Below are positions 12,301 through 32,595 of a DNA stretch of 64,000 nt, piece after piece. This DNA comes from Cololabis saira (Eukaryota; Chordata; Actinopteri; Beloniformes; Belonidae): positions 19,088,690 through 19,152,689 of the forward strand of contig NC_084601.1 of assembly GCF_033807715.1 (NCBI RefSeq), written 5' to 3'. The notes below the pieces were generated by a model. That model saw only the letters and a program-made list of their open reading frames with translations, ran no database searches and had not been told where the DNA came from. The translations under genes were made by a program, and so were the position numbers. How positions within the stretch are numbered: position 1 is the first letter of the stretch; each line of letters opens with the position of its first letter.

Positions 12301-15300
12301 ACTCCCAACAGCATGATTTTTTCTCTCTATTGTTTCCACACACAAGATCTGTTTGTTTTTCCTGTGTGTGCACATGTAGGTGTGTGGGAGCTCTTCACGG
12401 ATGCACAAACGGCTGGCCTCGTAAATATGCAGCTGCATCGTACATTTGAGTTAGATTTTGAGATTTGACTGTTGTAGTGCATCACATTCTAGTGCAGGTG
12501 CACTTTTTGTGGCTTGTGAATATACAAGGTATTCAATTTTGTTCTGATAAGCACAATTTACATGTTAAACTGTACTCAAATTACATCAGAAAACATACTG
12601 CACTGTTAGATTTAAAAGAAAAATGCTCAACAGTTTATGAAAATGTCTTTCTAGAAGTGTGTATGTGTGTGAGTCTCTGGACTACTCTCAAGCAACCTGC
12701 CCCGACAGCACTGACTTGATTTGTTCTGTGCACGCACAGCAAACCTCTTTCTGTAGATGCTGACCAACAGAAATGAAGTGTACCGTGTGAAAATGGTAAT
12801 AGGAACATGTACGCCTCAGTTTTTGGGTCGTGGTAAAGTTGTCTATGTGCATGTCAGCAACAATTTACAATCAGACTCTAAGGGCCAGTTCATGCTCAAT
12901 GTGTCTTTAAAAAGTCCCTGTGTATCTGCATGACTTACTGTAAACGTTAGAATTTAACAAAGTCTCTAAGAATCCTTGTGGAGCTTGTGCAGCTGAAACT
13001 TCAGTTTTATGAATAGAATAGAGAATGCCCTCTTTTGAAGAGAAGCTGCACAAGAAGATCCACACATGCATCATTCTTGATTAAAAGAGTACTGCATGAA
13101 TTTCTCACTGTTCCACAAAAGACAAAAATCCTTAGCTGTTTGCTGGCAAAATGTAGACATTTTCTTTTCCCATTCCCAAGTGACGGATGTGCACATGCTG
13201 CAAACAAGTCATAACTAAATTGTGGTATGGACGGAGCATTTGCAAAGTGCCTACTGGCCTGTGCGTGCAGACACAGGAACCGTGATTTGTCATAATTCTG
13301 TACAACTGCTCATCCGTGATGCCTGCAGCTGTTCTTGTGTATATCCTGGTGTATAGCTTCATTTCCTCTGTTTCTGTTCAGTCTCACTTTTTTTTTTCCT
13401 GTTTCTTCTAACCAATAATTTCACAACATAATGTTTAGCTGCATCAAAAAATTACTTATAACACCAAAGACAATCAAAGTCTCCCATTGCCTCTTGCACT
13501 TTCACCCCCTTATTCTTACTGTTGTAGGTGAGGCGCGTTTTGCTGAAACACATGAGCAGGTGCTTCTCCATTTCATCCACAGCCAAAAACTTGGAGCAAA
13601 CTGGACAGTGAAACCCTAGGAGGAAAACACAAGAACAAAAACATGAGAACCCTGATGTAACACTTAGTCTTTTATTGATACAGATATATACACGAGAGAG
13701 GACATGGGACTGTCTACCACATGACCTAATACCTATATGCACTTCCCAACTCTTATTTCCTCAAATTTATACGCATCCACTTACATTATACTGTACACAT
13801 TTAAAATGTTGTTCAATGCAAACACATAGCTAAGCAGATATAAGATATGCACTTCATCCATGAATCACAGCACTGATTCACAATTGGATACACACACAAG
13901 GTCTCCAATATCCTCGACCCAAAGGGAGATATTAGTGTGGACATATTATAGTGATTCAATTGATATTACCTTTTCTGTCAAGGTTAAACTCATTTATCTA
14001 GCACATATAGCCCTGTAAGCAGGCTTTGAAAACATTGGATAAAAAGTCAAATTTATATCATCATTGTAATATTTTAACTAAATATGGTTTTTTAAACTGG
14101 AGTAATATGATTAAGTTTGCAGACATTTTACTTGTATATAAAATCCTTCATGCCCCCCCCCCCCCCCCCCCCCCCAGAGCTGCCACCAGAGGGGATTGTA
14201 AAACTGCACATAGAAAAGGTGCCTTTGGGCAGTCAGTCTTTTCCTATCGAGCAGCTCATACCTGGAACACTATACCCATAAAACTAAGGAACATCACATC
14301 TCTTTATTCCTTCTCTCAAAACTCTTTTCTCTTTGGCATTAAACCCAGATCATGCACAACACTTATATAGTCCACTTAACCACAAAAAAATAGAAAATTG
14401 GCATGAAATGTTCTCCTGATACTTTGTCTAAAGTTTATTCTCACTATCTAACTTCTGGTTGGCATTTTGTCAGACTTCAGTCATAAACTGAAAATTCCAA
14501 GTTCCCATTCATTTTAAACGCACCACAGTGCAGAAATCTTGTTCTGTACACTGAATGAATGCAACACTGGATTACTTGAAAAACCCTCTCTTGACCCAGA
14601 CATTTTATCTCAGGTTTGTAAGACAGGTTTATGAGAGTGATGCTTAAAAACTAATGAATGCGTTTGTATTACTGTACAAAGTAAAGTAATACTTTGTACA
14701 GTATATACAGTAAAAAAGTAGATTACTGTAATGTGTTATTAATAGGATATCCAAGTAATTCTCTGAATATCCTCCAGATGATCCAAAATGCAGCAGGGAT
14801 TACGAAGGGAAAATTGTATTTATTTGATTATTTATTTGCAAGACCTGATAGGAACATACTAAGGTACTAACAGAGCTCTCCGTTGTCAAAGTGCAGGTTT
14901 ACTCGTAGTTCCTAGAGTATCCAAATGTAGATTTGGAGGACGGTCTTCTGCTATCAGGAACCATTACTATGGAACCAACTTCCAATCTGGGTTAAGAAGG
15001 CTGACACCACCTCCACCTTTAAAACCAAACTTAAAACCTTTCTGTTTACTAAAGCCTATAGTTAGTGTAAACTCTAGTGGGCCAGCAGTCCTAGCTGCAG
15101 CTGTATAAAAAGACTAGGTCAGGCTGGTCTGAAACAGAGCTTCATCCTAGACATGCTGCTATAGAGCTACGCTGCAGGGGGACACCGACATGATCCACTG
15201 AGCAACGCCCATCACCACTTTATTCTCTCCTCTTCTTTTTCCTTTCTTCAGATCAACACTCAGCTATTCATCATTGCTCTCCATTGTTATTGTAGTTTAT

Positions 15301-18300
15301 TAATGGTCTGCCCCCCCTCTTCTCTTTTGTACATGTTTGCTGGCCAGAGCTTCAGGAGCTGCATCCTGACCTGCAGACCCCCGACCACCTCAGTGTCTGC
15401 TGTCTACATCTGTTTATATAGTTATCTCTGCAGTGCACTAGCTAGTCATTGTGACTGTGTCTCTCCTTTCTCTGTTCTTCATTCTCTCTGTCTGTTCTCT
15501 CTTTTCCTGCTCTGCCCAGCTGTCCTCCAGCAGGAGGGCCCCCCCTTATGATCCAGGTCCTGGTCCAGGTCTCCTACCTCCTAAAAGGGGAGTTTTTCCT
15601 TGCCACTTGTTTGGCTTAAGATTTTTGTCCCACTAGGGGAGTTTTTACCTGCCATTGTTTCCTTAATAATTGCGTGGGGGTCATGTTCTGGGTCTCTGGA
15701 AAGTACCTAGAGGAAACTTCTGTTGTTATAGACATTATATAAATAAAATTGAATTGAATTAAAACTTTGTCTATAGTTGAGCCGCAACTAACGACTATTC
15801 TGATAGTCGATTAGTCATCGACTATTGAAACGATTAGTCGACTATTCAGATTATGAATCCCATAATTATTAAATGGTTCTTATATAGCTCTCAGCTTTTA
15901 AATTTTGCATGAGTTTGTTTAAATTATGTGCCAATTTAAAAATAACAAGAATTATCGTCTCCTGATTCAAAAATATATATTTTAATGAATTTTGCTCACT
16001 CTGTTTAAAAACACGTGTGGTGATAATAGCGGCTGAAGGCTATTGTGCACATACATTTTTTAGCAGAGATATAAAGAAGAATGATGCCTCACCCTGTTGA
16101 AATTTGTTTGCAGACAATGGTGGATAATTACATTTGGTGGAGACTATTTCTATGATGGATTTATGTTGACAACGTTGATGAATCATTGCACCCCTAGTCT
16201 AAATGAGCAAAGTTCATTGATTTTAGCTTCTGAAACCTTAAGATAAAGAGAAATGGCCCAACATTAAAGCCCGACACTTATTCAGCCAATGTGATGCAGT
16301 ATACAATGCAGTACTGTACTCTAATAACCTCAGCTCAATGCACGAATCACAAGATTGTGACTAAATAACAGATCAATACAAACTCTACGTGGATGAACCA
16401 CAACTCAGAGAAAAGCAAGTCATTGAGAATAAAAGGTCCTAGTAAAGTATTATCTATCAAATCATTGTAAATGATCGGTTCTGTGTATTTGCCATGTGCC
16501 ACTGTCAGTACTCAGGGTATATACTCTGCTCTTGTATATAGTATAATGTGCTTCAACAGTTTGACTGCAAATTGTGTCAAAACTTACATGAACATGGTAG
16601 CCAAAGCTGTAGGAAATATGTAATCTCTGCTACGAAAAGAGCTGGGAAGACGGTATGCTTATCTATTTTTTGTTTCTTTTGTTTTTTTGACAAAAACAAG
16701 GTAGACACATTTCATTAGAATTTCAAGAAAAGAAACATGGAAAAAAAAAGGAGTCATAACATGTTTTCCTAAAGCCCAGAGCCATTTGACCTGAGATCAT
16801 AAGGTGATCAGTCAAACATTGTAAGAGCTCAGCCAAAAAAAGCACAAACAAAAATCAAATATGCAGCTGGCAGCCATCTATGCACCAGCTGTGTATGCTC
16901 ATGCTATGTCTTTTTAAAGTCTCACATTGTGAGACATATTGTGAGGTTTACAGAGTCACAGTCACATGACTCTCATGAGAAAAGATTACTGATGAGTTTA
17001 TCAGTGATTACATTTCCTTGTTAACTACAGCAGTAAATAGAAAAAGGGGAGGCAAGTAAAAATGCAGTTGCTTTTGGATCCTTTTATGAAAGTCTGGCAG
17101 TGGGTCATATTTAAAGGAGAGGAAAGCTGCACTTCTTTGGTTGTTGTTGTTTTGCTCGAGGGCTGTGACACTCCTATTTCGCTTGCTCGATTCCTCTTTT
17201 GTTATGGTCTGATTTTGGAGACAAGCTCACCAGTTAACAAACAGCAAGGCTTGCAGATTCAGGAAGTTTGTGTGAGTGTGTGTGCCTGTCTGCGCGTCTG
17301 CCAAGCAATGTGTAACCAGCAGGAAGCTCTTATCTGTTGACCTACATAGCGCACTCTTCCCTCTCAGCCACAGTGAAAAACAGGCCCGTTTTGCAAAACA
17401 GAGGAGAGGCAGCAGCAGAAGAAGGAAGACAAAGGGCACTAGTGCAACAGCAGAGCCACCTGTGGCTATGATAAGTGTGCAGAAGTGCCAAACAAAGGGC
17501 TTTAGTCATCAGGTAGCTATCAACATATGCCAGGTATCACATGGCAAACAGAAAAAATACTAAGCAACTCTGACTGAACTGGAAGAGTTTATGAAGACTG
17601 TCAAGAGATGATTTTATTCTGAATTATTAGTATGAGCCAGGATACATGACATTATGGCTGTGCCACGTGAGACAGCAGAAAAAGAGACAGTGCTGCTGAG
17701 AGATAAGGGAGACTAAAGGGTGATGTCGATTTAACGCAGAATCATAATTCAGGCTTCATGACTGTGAACAAACAGAATTAAACGTGGTTAATCAAAATGG
17801 ACTGCTGGGTTACAGTAAATAAGAAGTGATAAGGAAATCAAGAGATTAAAGAGAACAAGTGCAATATTCTACAATATTCTACATATGTATATACTGTATA
17901 TACTGTCATCTGTAAAAAAAACAAAAACAAAAAAAAAACGATTCAAAAGCACCTTAACCTTTTTTTATATTTTTTATATTACTTATATTTCTTATTGTTT
18001 GCACTACTGCTATTTCTCTTGCACTGTAGAGGTGATGCTGCCTCTAATCTCACAGTGCCCAGGTACACTGATAATAAAAGTATTCTGATTCTGATTCTGA
18101 TTAAGTAGCAATAACATTTAGGGCTGATTTATGGTTCAGACCCATAATTGAGGCTTTAGCCCCATGCACCATGAAGGACCTGCATGTGTTCCAGTCTTAC
18201 CTCCCAGCAGGCGAGGGGACAGGTGGGCCGGCAGAGACCCTATGAGCAGTCTGTGGCCCTCGGGGGGCAGCTGGCCCTCCTCTCCATCTGGACCATCCAG

Positions 18301-18528
18301 GTCCTGGTTCTGTGACCCCGACCTGCCACCGGTCGGGATACTCAGCCCGGAGCTGGTGGGCCCGCCAGCCGTGTATCGGATCCGGGGCCCATCGGGTCCA
18401 TTGGTGTACCGAAAGCCCGCAACCCTTTCCCCCACTCCAGCAGCAGCGTTTCCAGACGGGAGGTCAGAGCTGGAATAAGCTCGAGTTCTGCCGTCATACA
18501 CAGTAGGGCTGCTCTGTTTGGCCCCCAT
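5211..18528 (-). CDS. znrf2: znrf2, zinc and RING finger E3 ubiquitin ligase (complete, 4 coding exons)
   Basis: CDS is the complement of join(5211..5268, 6931..7036, 13520..13615, 18201..18528), 588 nt, 195 aa. The start MGAKQSSPTVYDGRTRAYSS matches ZNRF2 (not ZNRF1) and carries a Gly-2 N-myristoylation motif. A low-complexity Gly/Pro/Ser region follows, then the conserved LLIGSLPAHLSPRLLGG. Next come a zinc finger (FHCPVCSKF...HLLMCF) and a C-terminal RING (GECAICLEDLEQGDTIARLP, CLCIYHKGCIDEWFGVNRSC, PEHPAD stop). ZNRF proteins are membrane-associated E3 ligases on endosome/lysosome membranes. Human ZNRF2 is longer (about 240 aa), mainly because its low-complexity region is longer. All splice sites are GT-AG. 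The ATG context (ATCATGG) is good. An oddity is Gly in WFGVNRSC where mammals have Glu. The mturn gene lies upstream on the same strand, as in human 7p14. Confidence 0.95.
6291..6328 (+). repeat. (TG)n microsatellite in znrf2 intron 3
   Basis: About 38 nt of TG dinucleotides with one TTT interruption, inside the intron between znrf2 exons 3 and 4. Confidence 0.9.
6931..7036 (-). CDS. znrf2: znrf2 coding exon 3 (RING core)
   Basis: It opens after ctttcttag and closes before gtaacc. It encodes DILSRDSGECAICLEDLEQG then DTIARLPCLCIYHK, holding the first zinc ligands of the RING. Confidence 0.94.
7795..7850 (-). repeat. LINE 3' tail, minus orientation
   Basis: Reads on the minus strand as a GCAATTGCCCCTCGGGGAT block, then AAATAAAG and a TCTGAAT tail. 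The same block occurs in plus orientation at 28829-28890, so both are 3' ends of one fish LINE/SINE family. It lies in znrf2 intron 2. Confidence 0.6.
7960..8815 (+). mobile_element. L2-like LINE, decayed RT C-terminus
   Basis: Broken frames match the usual fish L2-like reverse transcriptase order: a GxxxGPxxxxxILPLVDII stretch near 8005-8060, SDKTEAVITGPN (about 8185), and the C-terminal PRISRSRMGF...VNTFSTFTIRLKT motif (8565-8685). Many stops make it inactive. It lies in znrf2 intron 2, antisense to the gene. Confidence 0.7.
9116..9185. repeat. 70-nt hairpin within the LINE leader
   Basis: Two 28-nt arms (9116-9143 and 9158-9185) are reverse complements at 26 of 28 positions around a 14-nt loop. 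One arm aligns with the LINE leader; the other looks like a local inverted duplication. Confidence 0.8.
9550..10985 (+). mobile_element. hAT DNA transposon with 8-bp target duplication
   Basis: The terminal inverted repeats are CAGTGATTCTTAACCAT on the left and CAGGGGTTCTTAACCAT (minus strand) on the right, 15 of 17 identical. Identical TCCTAAAG octamers flank the element at 9542-9549 and 10986-10993, the 8-bp duplication expected of hAT. Inside, 10150-10545 holds a transposase C-terminal remnant: MFGSRYSCEAAFSTVNIIKT then KYRSRFTNEHLHMCMR, typical of the hAT dimerisation region in ZBED/SCAND-type transposases. The N-terminal and catalytic parts are lost and stops are present, so it is non-autonomous. 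The left end contains two direct copies of GGGCCGCGGCCCACACTT. Confidence 0.9.
9613..9626 (-). promoter_or_regulatory. CTCF-like motif inside the hAT left end
   Basis: GCGCCATCTAGTGG; the minus strand reads CCACTAGATGGCGC, a close match to the vertebrate CTCF core. Binding is inferred from motif only. Confidence 0.4.
11715..11738 (+). other. 24-nt exact copy of the 18S rRNA 3' terminus inside a LINE
   Basis: From GGTGAACCTGCGG to AAGGATCATTA the sequence equals the last 24 nt of eukaryotic 18S rRNA, ending exactly at the mature 3' end. It sits at a deletion junction of the RTE LINE (after VAGLSLN, before the GRLP-type region). It is not an rRNA gene. See findings. Confidence 0.8.
11996..12165 (+). 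mobile_element. Tc1/mariner transposase 3' remnant
   Basis: It begins ATGGCCCAGTCAAAGTCCAG and continues with text matching the usual fish Tc1 3' coding end (GTGCATAGACAAAAGC, CTGAAGCAATGTTGTAAA, GTGAGACTGATAACATCAGA, GTTCTACAAGGTACTGAA). There is an internal deletion and there are stops. It directly abuts the LINE tail. Confidence 0.8.
13520..13615 (-). CDS. znrf2: znrf2 coding exon 2 (zinc finger)
   Basis: Acceptor ttcctcctag, donor gtaagaat. It encodes FHCPVCSKFLAVDEMEKHLL then MCFSKTRLTYN, the C2HC-type zinc finger upstream of the RING. Confidence 0.94.
14020..14390 (+). mobile_element. LINE C-terminal fragment with a 22-nt poly(C) tract
   Basis: It encodes IKFADILLVYKILHAP, a poly-C/Pro run at 14154-14175, then ATRGDCKTAHRKGAFGQSVF, SYRAAHTWNTIPIKLRNITS and LYSFSQNSF. 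This is the conserved C-terminal motif of a fish non-LTR reverse transcriptase (L2/Rex1-type). The poly(C) replaces coding sequence normally found between the two halves. Confidence 0.65.
14740..15770 (+). mobile_element. L2 LINE 3' end with long 3' UTR
   Basis: NPSNSLNILQMIQNAAGITK (about 14740) and LLVVPRVSKCRFGGRSSAIR-like coding text (14895-14965) lead into the well-known fish L2 3' UTR. This contains the CCTAAAAGGGGAGTTTTTCC block (about 15580), and the element ends TATATAAATAAAATTGAATTGAATT. The 5' part is truncated. It lies in znrf2 intron 1. Confidence 0.85.
15772..16200. mobile_element. hAT-like non-autonomous element
   Basis: The left end GAGCCGCAACTAACGACTAT is followed by several direct and inverted GATTAGTCGA/TCGACTA blocks. 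The right end is GATGAATCATTGCACCCCTAG. This layout is familiar from fish hAT MITEs. No clean 8-bp duplication is evident. Confidence 0.5.
17955..18102 (+). repeat. LINE 3' tail with (CTGATT)n
   Basis: The TTGCACTACTGCTATT...TCACAGTGCCCAGGTACACT segment ends in AATAAAAGTATTCTGATTCTGATT, the short hexamer-repeat tail of L2/CR1-like fish LINEs. Confidence 0.55.
18121..18154. repeat. 34-bp end-to-end remnant of a palindromic Harbinger-like MITE
   Basis: GGGCTGATTTATGGTTC joins almost directly to CATAATTGAGGCT and is flanked by TTA on both sides. Only the two terminal repeats of the family seen at 19879-19985 remain. It lies about 45 bp inside znrf2 intron 1. Confidence 0.55.
18201..18528 (-). 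CDS. znrf2: znrf2 coding exon 1
   Basis: It encodes the myristoylation-competent MGAKQSSPTV start, the low-complexity region and LLIGSLPAHLSPRLLGG. The donor is GGAG followed by gtaagactgg. GC-rich compared with its surroundings. Confidence 0.95.
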
Positions 18529-18990
18529 GATGCGTCAGGCTCAGTCTTCTCGGGGATTTCTGTGAGCGTTTTTACAAAAGTTTCTAGCCACGACACATGC
18601 TTGCTGCGTTTCCTGAAGACACAACAACAGCAGGGACAATAATAAGGTCTGACTCGTGGAGAGAAACTGCGTCGAGACGCGCCAACATGTCACAGTTTCA
18701 TGGTGCGCCCTAGGTGCGTAAAGTGCGCACTCGCTCACTCGTCTAACTTTATTTACAATTGTCCGGTTCTTCTTTTTTTTGTTTTGTTTTTCTTGTCTTA
18801 GCACAGCGCTTCCCTTTTTTTTAACAATGGAAAGATAAAGTGAATTAAAAAAAAAATCTCCTCAGTTTTACGCCTCCAGTTGCTTCGCTGCAGACGAGGG
18901 CATGAGCGCAAGTGTCGGCCTCAAAGCTCTTCTGATCCCACTTTGTTTTTATGCCTAACTGCGGCCGTCTGGAAAGAAAAATAAAAGCAG
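18529..18990 (-). promoter_or_regulatory. znrf2 5' UTR and promoter region
   Basis: This is the sequence upstream of the znrf2 ATG. It has GC/CpG-rich patches (around 18680-18740 and 18880-18970) alternating with A/T homopolymers. No TATA box stands out, as is usual for housekeeping-type promoters. Confidence 0.4.
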
Positions 18991-19870
18991 GGATTGCCCT
19001 CCTCCCCTGGCGGGGCAATTCGTCAAATGCCCTTCAGTAAGATGAAGATAGACTTCCCTATCAAAGTAAAAGCATGGGCTCTAAAATTACTAGTCTTTGT
19101 TTTATAATACAGCATTGATGGAGGAGTTAGGTATTGTGATATGAAAAACAAAATTTTCTTGATTTTTTGTGTTTTGTTGGGTGTCTTTTAATAGTGTTAA
19201 AAGCATGTTAAAAATGATGTCACAATACCTTTAATATTCATCTATCACTACACCATTAATGCCTTCACACTGCTGTATTTCACCATAAGAAATTCTACAC
19301 TTGCCCAGAATATCAAATTTAGTCATCAAAACAATGGAACTAAATTATTTTTTATTAAATGTCTTGCAGATTCTCTCTTTAATGATTTACATGATGTTTG
19401 TGAATAAAACCACCAAACATGTGCAGGTAAGTGATGTGATGGCGGAAGGGTGCAAATTTTAATAAGTTTAGTAATGATGCAGTCTATATTTATGGTATGA
19501 CAAGAAATGTTTACTGAGAAATAATAAAAATTGAAGTATGTAGAATAAAATCTCTCTTTGTGAATGTGATGTACTGTGTATAAATATTTGGTTTATTATC
19601 ACTTATGCATGACTTGGCAGACTCTTCTGCTGTAGTTGATCAGTGTAAAGTCTCTTTTATTTATAGTAAATAGTAAAATCATTACAAATAGTGGGACTAC
19701 GTGCAGTCAGCCACAAAACAAGCCACCTCTGGGTTTCAGAGCGACCCCCTGCAGGCTTTTACTTTGAATACCAGAGCCTGGCTTCCTGTGCATTTGGCCC
19801 AAAGTGTCCAACTGGAGCAGCTGTGAGAGGGCGCGTCAGGTGGCGCGTGACGTCATCCCGACGCCAGAGA
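18991..19870. other. Intergenic, no recognised feature
   Basis: AT-rich unique-looking sequence between the znrf2 promoter and the 3' end of mturn. I see no coding signal or clear repeat. Confidence 0.5.
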
Positions 19871-19878
19871 GCTGTTAA

Positions 19879-19985
19879 AGCCTGATTTATGGTCCCGCGT
19901 TAAATCGACGGCGTATGGTACGCGGCGACGCGCACCCTACGCCGTAGCCTCTGCGTTGGTGTAACGCGGGACCATAAATCAGCCT
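19879..19985. mobile_element. Palindromic Harbinger-like MITE, copy 1
   Basis: A 107-bp element with terminal repeats AGCCTGATTTATGG and its near-exact inverse, flanked by TAA on both sides (19876-19878, 19986-19988). The interior is GC-rich and self-complementary (CGACGGCGTA ... TACGCCGT). The 3-bp TAA duplication and termini fit PIF/Harbinger-type MITEs common in teleosts. Confidence 0.7.
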
Positions 19986-20072
19986 TAACGCAGCAGCAGG
20001 TCACCAGGACTCTGATATGAAAATCCCTCCATGTTTGCTGCTTTGTGTCCCATTAACCACACAGAAACACGG

Positions 20073-20096
20073 TTTATTGACTTTTGACGGTTTATT
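20073..20096 (-). promoter_or_regulatory. Tandem polyadenylation signals of mturn
   Basis: Two AATAAA hexamers on the minus strand (20091-20096 and 20073-20078), about 1.3 kb past the mturn stop. This gives a 3' UTR of roughly 1.3 kb. Confidence 0.45.
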
Positions 20097-21387
20097 GACC
20101 AATGTCACAAGTCAGAGGGCAGAAAAAGAATCAATAAATAAAAATAAAAAGATACTCTGCATGAAAAACATTCAATAGGCAAATAAAAACACAAGCATTT
20201 ACAAAGCCAAAGTAAATGGGCAAATAAAACCTGACAGTCTTGCATGTGGGTCTAGTCAGTGGTTGAAAGCTAGAGGGGCTGAAGCAGTGCAGTACACTCG
20301 ATGTGACACATTGAGATTTGAAAGAATATGATAGGCAGGAGGTGCAGGCAACAACAACTATTTCTCCACCCTGTGATATCGCCCAGGGGTGTGGGTGTGC
20401 CCTTGGTAATCTCATGAGCAGGAGGAGCCTCTCAATGAGACGACACACTCGAAACAACACACAAAAAAGAGATTTTGGCAAGCATTGGGAGGGTATCTCC
20501 ACCACCAACAAACAGGAAGACTACAGGATACAGACGGCTGGGTGTCATGTGATACTGAGACACCCAAACCAGGAGGGGCTTTAGGATGCAGCATGGGGCG
20601 TCGTTGTGATGGTCATGAGATAGCAGCACAGACTAAAACATCTTTTAAAAGTGACTTTTAACCCCTTGAGGTGTTCTGCCTGGCAAGTATTAACAAGCAC
20701 ACCTCAAAAATGATGTACTCTGCTGAAATGCTGTTTTGCACACCTGTGTGACTGTAAGTGGGTCTGAAACGGGATAGATTGCGATCGGTACGGTTGAACT
20801 TGTGCCACATCTATCAGTATGGCCTCATTTAGTTTCCTCCATAAAATGAAGAATTACTTCTGGCTGAACGCCCTCCCTCCTCACCTTCTTGCATCACTCC
20901 AGCTGCCTCACGTTACCACAAACCAACAGCTTTCAGCCTTTCATGAATCATTTGGATCAAATGTAACCCCTTGCATGGCAGAGAAACTAAGCTACCTGCC
21001 ACCATCATATCAGGTCAAAGTCCGTATTGCCATAACATATGCATGGATTTCTGCATAAAAAAGCTGATGTGATATTGCTGTTCTGTGGATTTTTTTAATA
21101 TAACCAGATGATAAATTATCATGACGCTTCCATTGTACGCGGCTACTTTACATAGCCTCAAACGGTTGTGTGTGTGTGCAGGTATGTCTGTCGGAGGTTG
21201 ATTGACTGGAGGGGTCAACAAAGTGCACTCTTTGGGAAGCAAAGCCACTGAGACATTCAAGAACATAGTGGTGCATTTTTTTCAGCAGGTTTACTGTAAG
21301 TATGTATGAGCATGTGCTGTTTAATGGGCTAATGTGGAACAGCTCTTCACCAGGTCAGGCTTCCTCTTCAGGGGAAGGGAGGGGTTG

Positions 21388-31179
<9,792 letters not shown>

Positions 31180-31500
31180 CCTCCTGGTATCCGCTTTTGC
31201 TCTGGCCCCTGGCTCCGGAGGTGGATCTGTATCTCTCTCTGGCCGTCGCGGCGAGGATGCTCAAGACGCAGAAAACAGCTGATCGGACCGCAGCATCAGC
31301 AGCCTGCACTACAGCATCTCCCTGTGCGCGCTCTGCATGGCCCGGGGAAACAAGACAACGAGCCTACCGGGGACTGGCGTTCATCCGCTCTCAAAGCCCC
31401 ATTCCTCTCTTCCCCCCCACGTTATGAAATCAGACCAGTCGGTAGCCTGCATGCGTACACGCAGGAGGACGCTGGAAAAACGCGATGACGGAACAGTGAA
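31180..31500 (-). promoter_or_regulatory. mturn 5' UTR / CpG-rich promoter
   Basis: GC-rich sequence with many CpGs immediately upstream of the mturn start (for example 31220-31290), falling off past about 31500 where a MITE begins. Confidence 0.5.
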
Positions 31501-31523
31501 GCCAGGCTGCCGTCCACATGTGA

Positions 31524-31655
31524 CGCCTGAGTTATGGTTCCGCGTTAAATCGACGGCGTAGGGTACGCGGCGACGCACACCGTACGGTGCGCGTCGCCGC
31601 GTATCCTACAGCGTACCTTCTGCGTTGGTGTAACGCAGAACCATAAATCAGCCTT
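31524..31655. mobile_element. Palindromic Harbinger-like MITE, copy 2 (mturn promoter)
   Basis: Termini GCCTGAGTTATGGTTCCGCG and CAGAACCATAAATCAGCC with a GC-rich self-complementary core (GGCGTAGGGTACGCGGCGAC). Same family as 19879-19985. It lies about 350 bp upstream of the mturn ATG. Confidence 0.7.
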
Positions 31656-32121
31656 TAGACGCTGCTGTTGGCAAATAGGAAAATAAAAATGATAAATGAG
31701 TGGATTCACAAAATAGCTACAAAAGAACCTATGCATAGCATAGGAGACAAAACGCGCATTGGCCAGTGTCGGCGACATGCAAGGAGCTCTACACTGAAAA
31801 AAATAATAATCTAAGTGTATGTAAATATAACATATTTAAATCTGTGACATTAACAATTAAAAATTAAATGTGTTGCTTTACACGAATACATCTAGTTTTG
31901 AACTTAATCTGCATTTGTTCAAAAAACAAGACATTGTGCATTTTTTCCCTAATAAGCAGTATTTCTGTAATCCCAGGCAATCTTTTCATTTACACACAAA
32001 CAACAAGCAATGATCTTGTTGTATTTTCCTTTAACAATTTTAATCTATTAGGCACATTGACCAACGCTTAGATGAAACATGCTTTATTTGTTTTTTTTGT
32101 AGAACACAACAGTAAAATATA

Positions 32122-32543
32122 TCTTGCTTGATCTACTTACTTTTATGTAGATCAAGAACGACTAGTCTTTGTATACATTTTTAGTATGTACAAAATTCAT
32201 TTGAAAGTAAAGTCAACTTAATTTTTGCAAGTAAAGTCAACTTTATTTTTTCTTTTTTCCTTTTTTTCTCTTTTTTCCTTTTTTGTTTTTTTTCTTCTTT
32301 TTTTCTCTTTTTCTCTTCTTTTTTGTCTTCTATTTTGTTTCTTTTTTTCCTTTTTTTTCTTTTTAAATTCTTTTTAATTTTGATAAATAAAGTTAACTTA
32401 ACACAATTAAGTTGACTGTACTCGCAAAATGTATTATTTACATACATAAAATTAAGTAGTTTATACAAAGACTAGTCTTTCTTGATCTACATAATAATCT
32501 CGTGCAAAAAGTTGATTTATTTTTTTTAAGTAGATCAAGCAGA
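32122..32543. mobile_element. Fold-back element with long inverted arms
   Basis: Left arm TCTTGCTTGATCTACTTA, then ATGTAGATCAAGAACGACTA and GTCTTTGTATA; the right arm repeats these in inverted order (TATACAAAGAC, TCTTGATCTACAT, TAAGTAGATCAAGCAGA). AGTCAACTTAA blocks are also mirrored inside. Complementary arms of about 140 nt flank a 130-nt T/C-rich centre (32240-32370). Probably a non-autonomous DNA transposon of unknown superfamily. Confidence 0.7.
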
Positions 32544-32595
32544 ATATTTGTATCAGTGTGCTCATCCAGACCCTTCCTGCTGCCTGGAGTCCTCA

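Noticed and set aside
18164..18478. 104-aa plus-strand open frame
   Set aside because: A shadow of the GC-rich znrf2 exon 1 on the opposite strand; the minus frame has the conserved protein.
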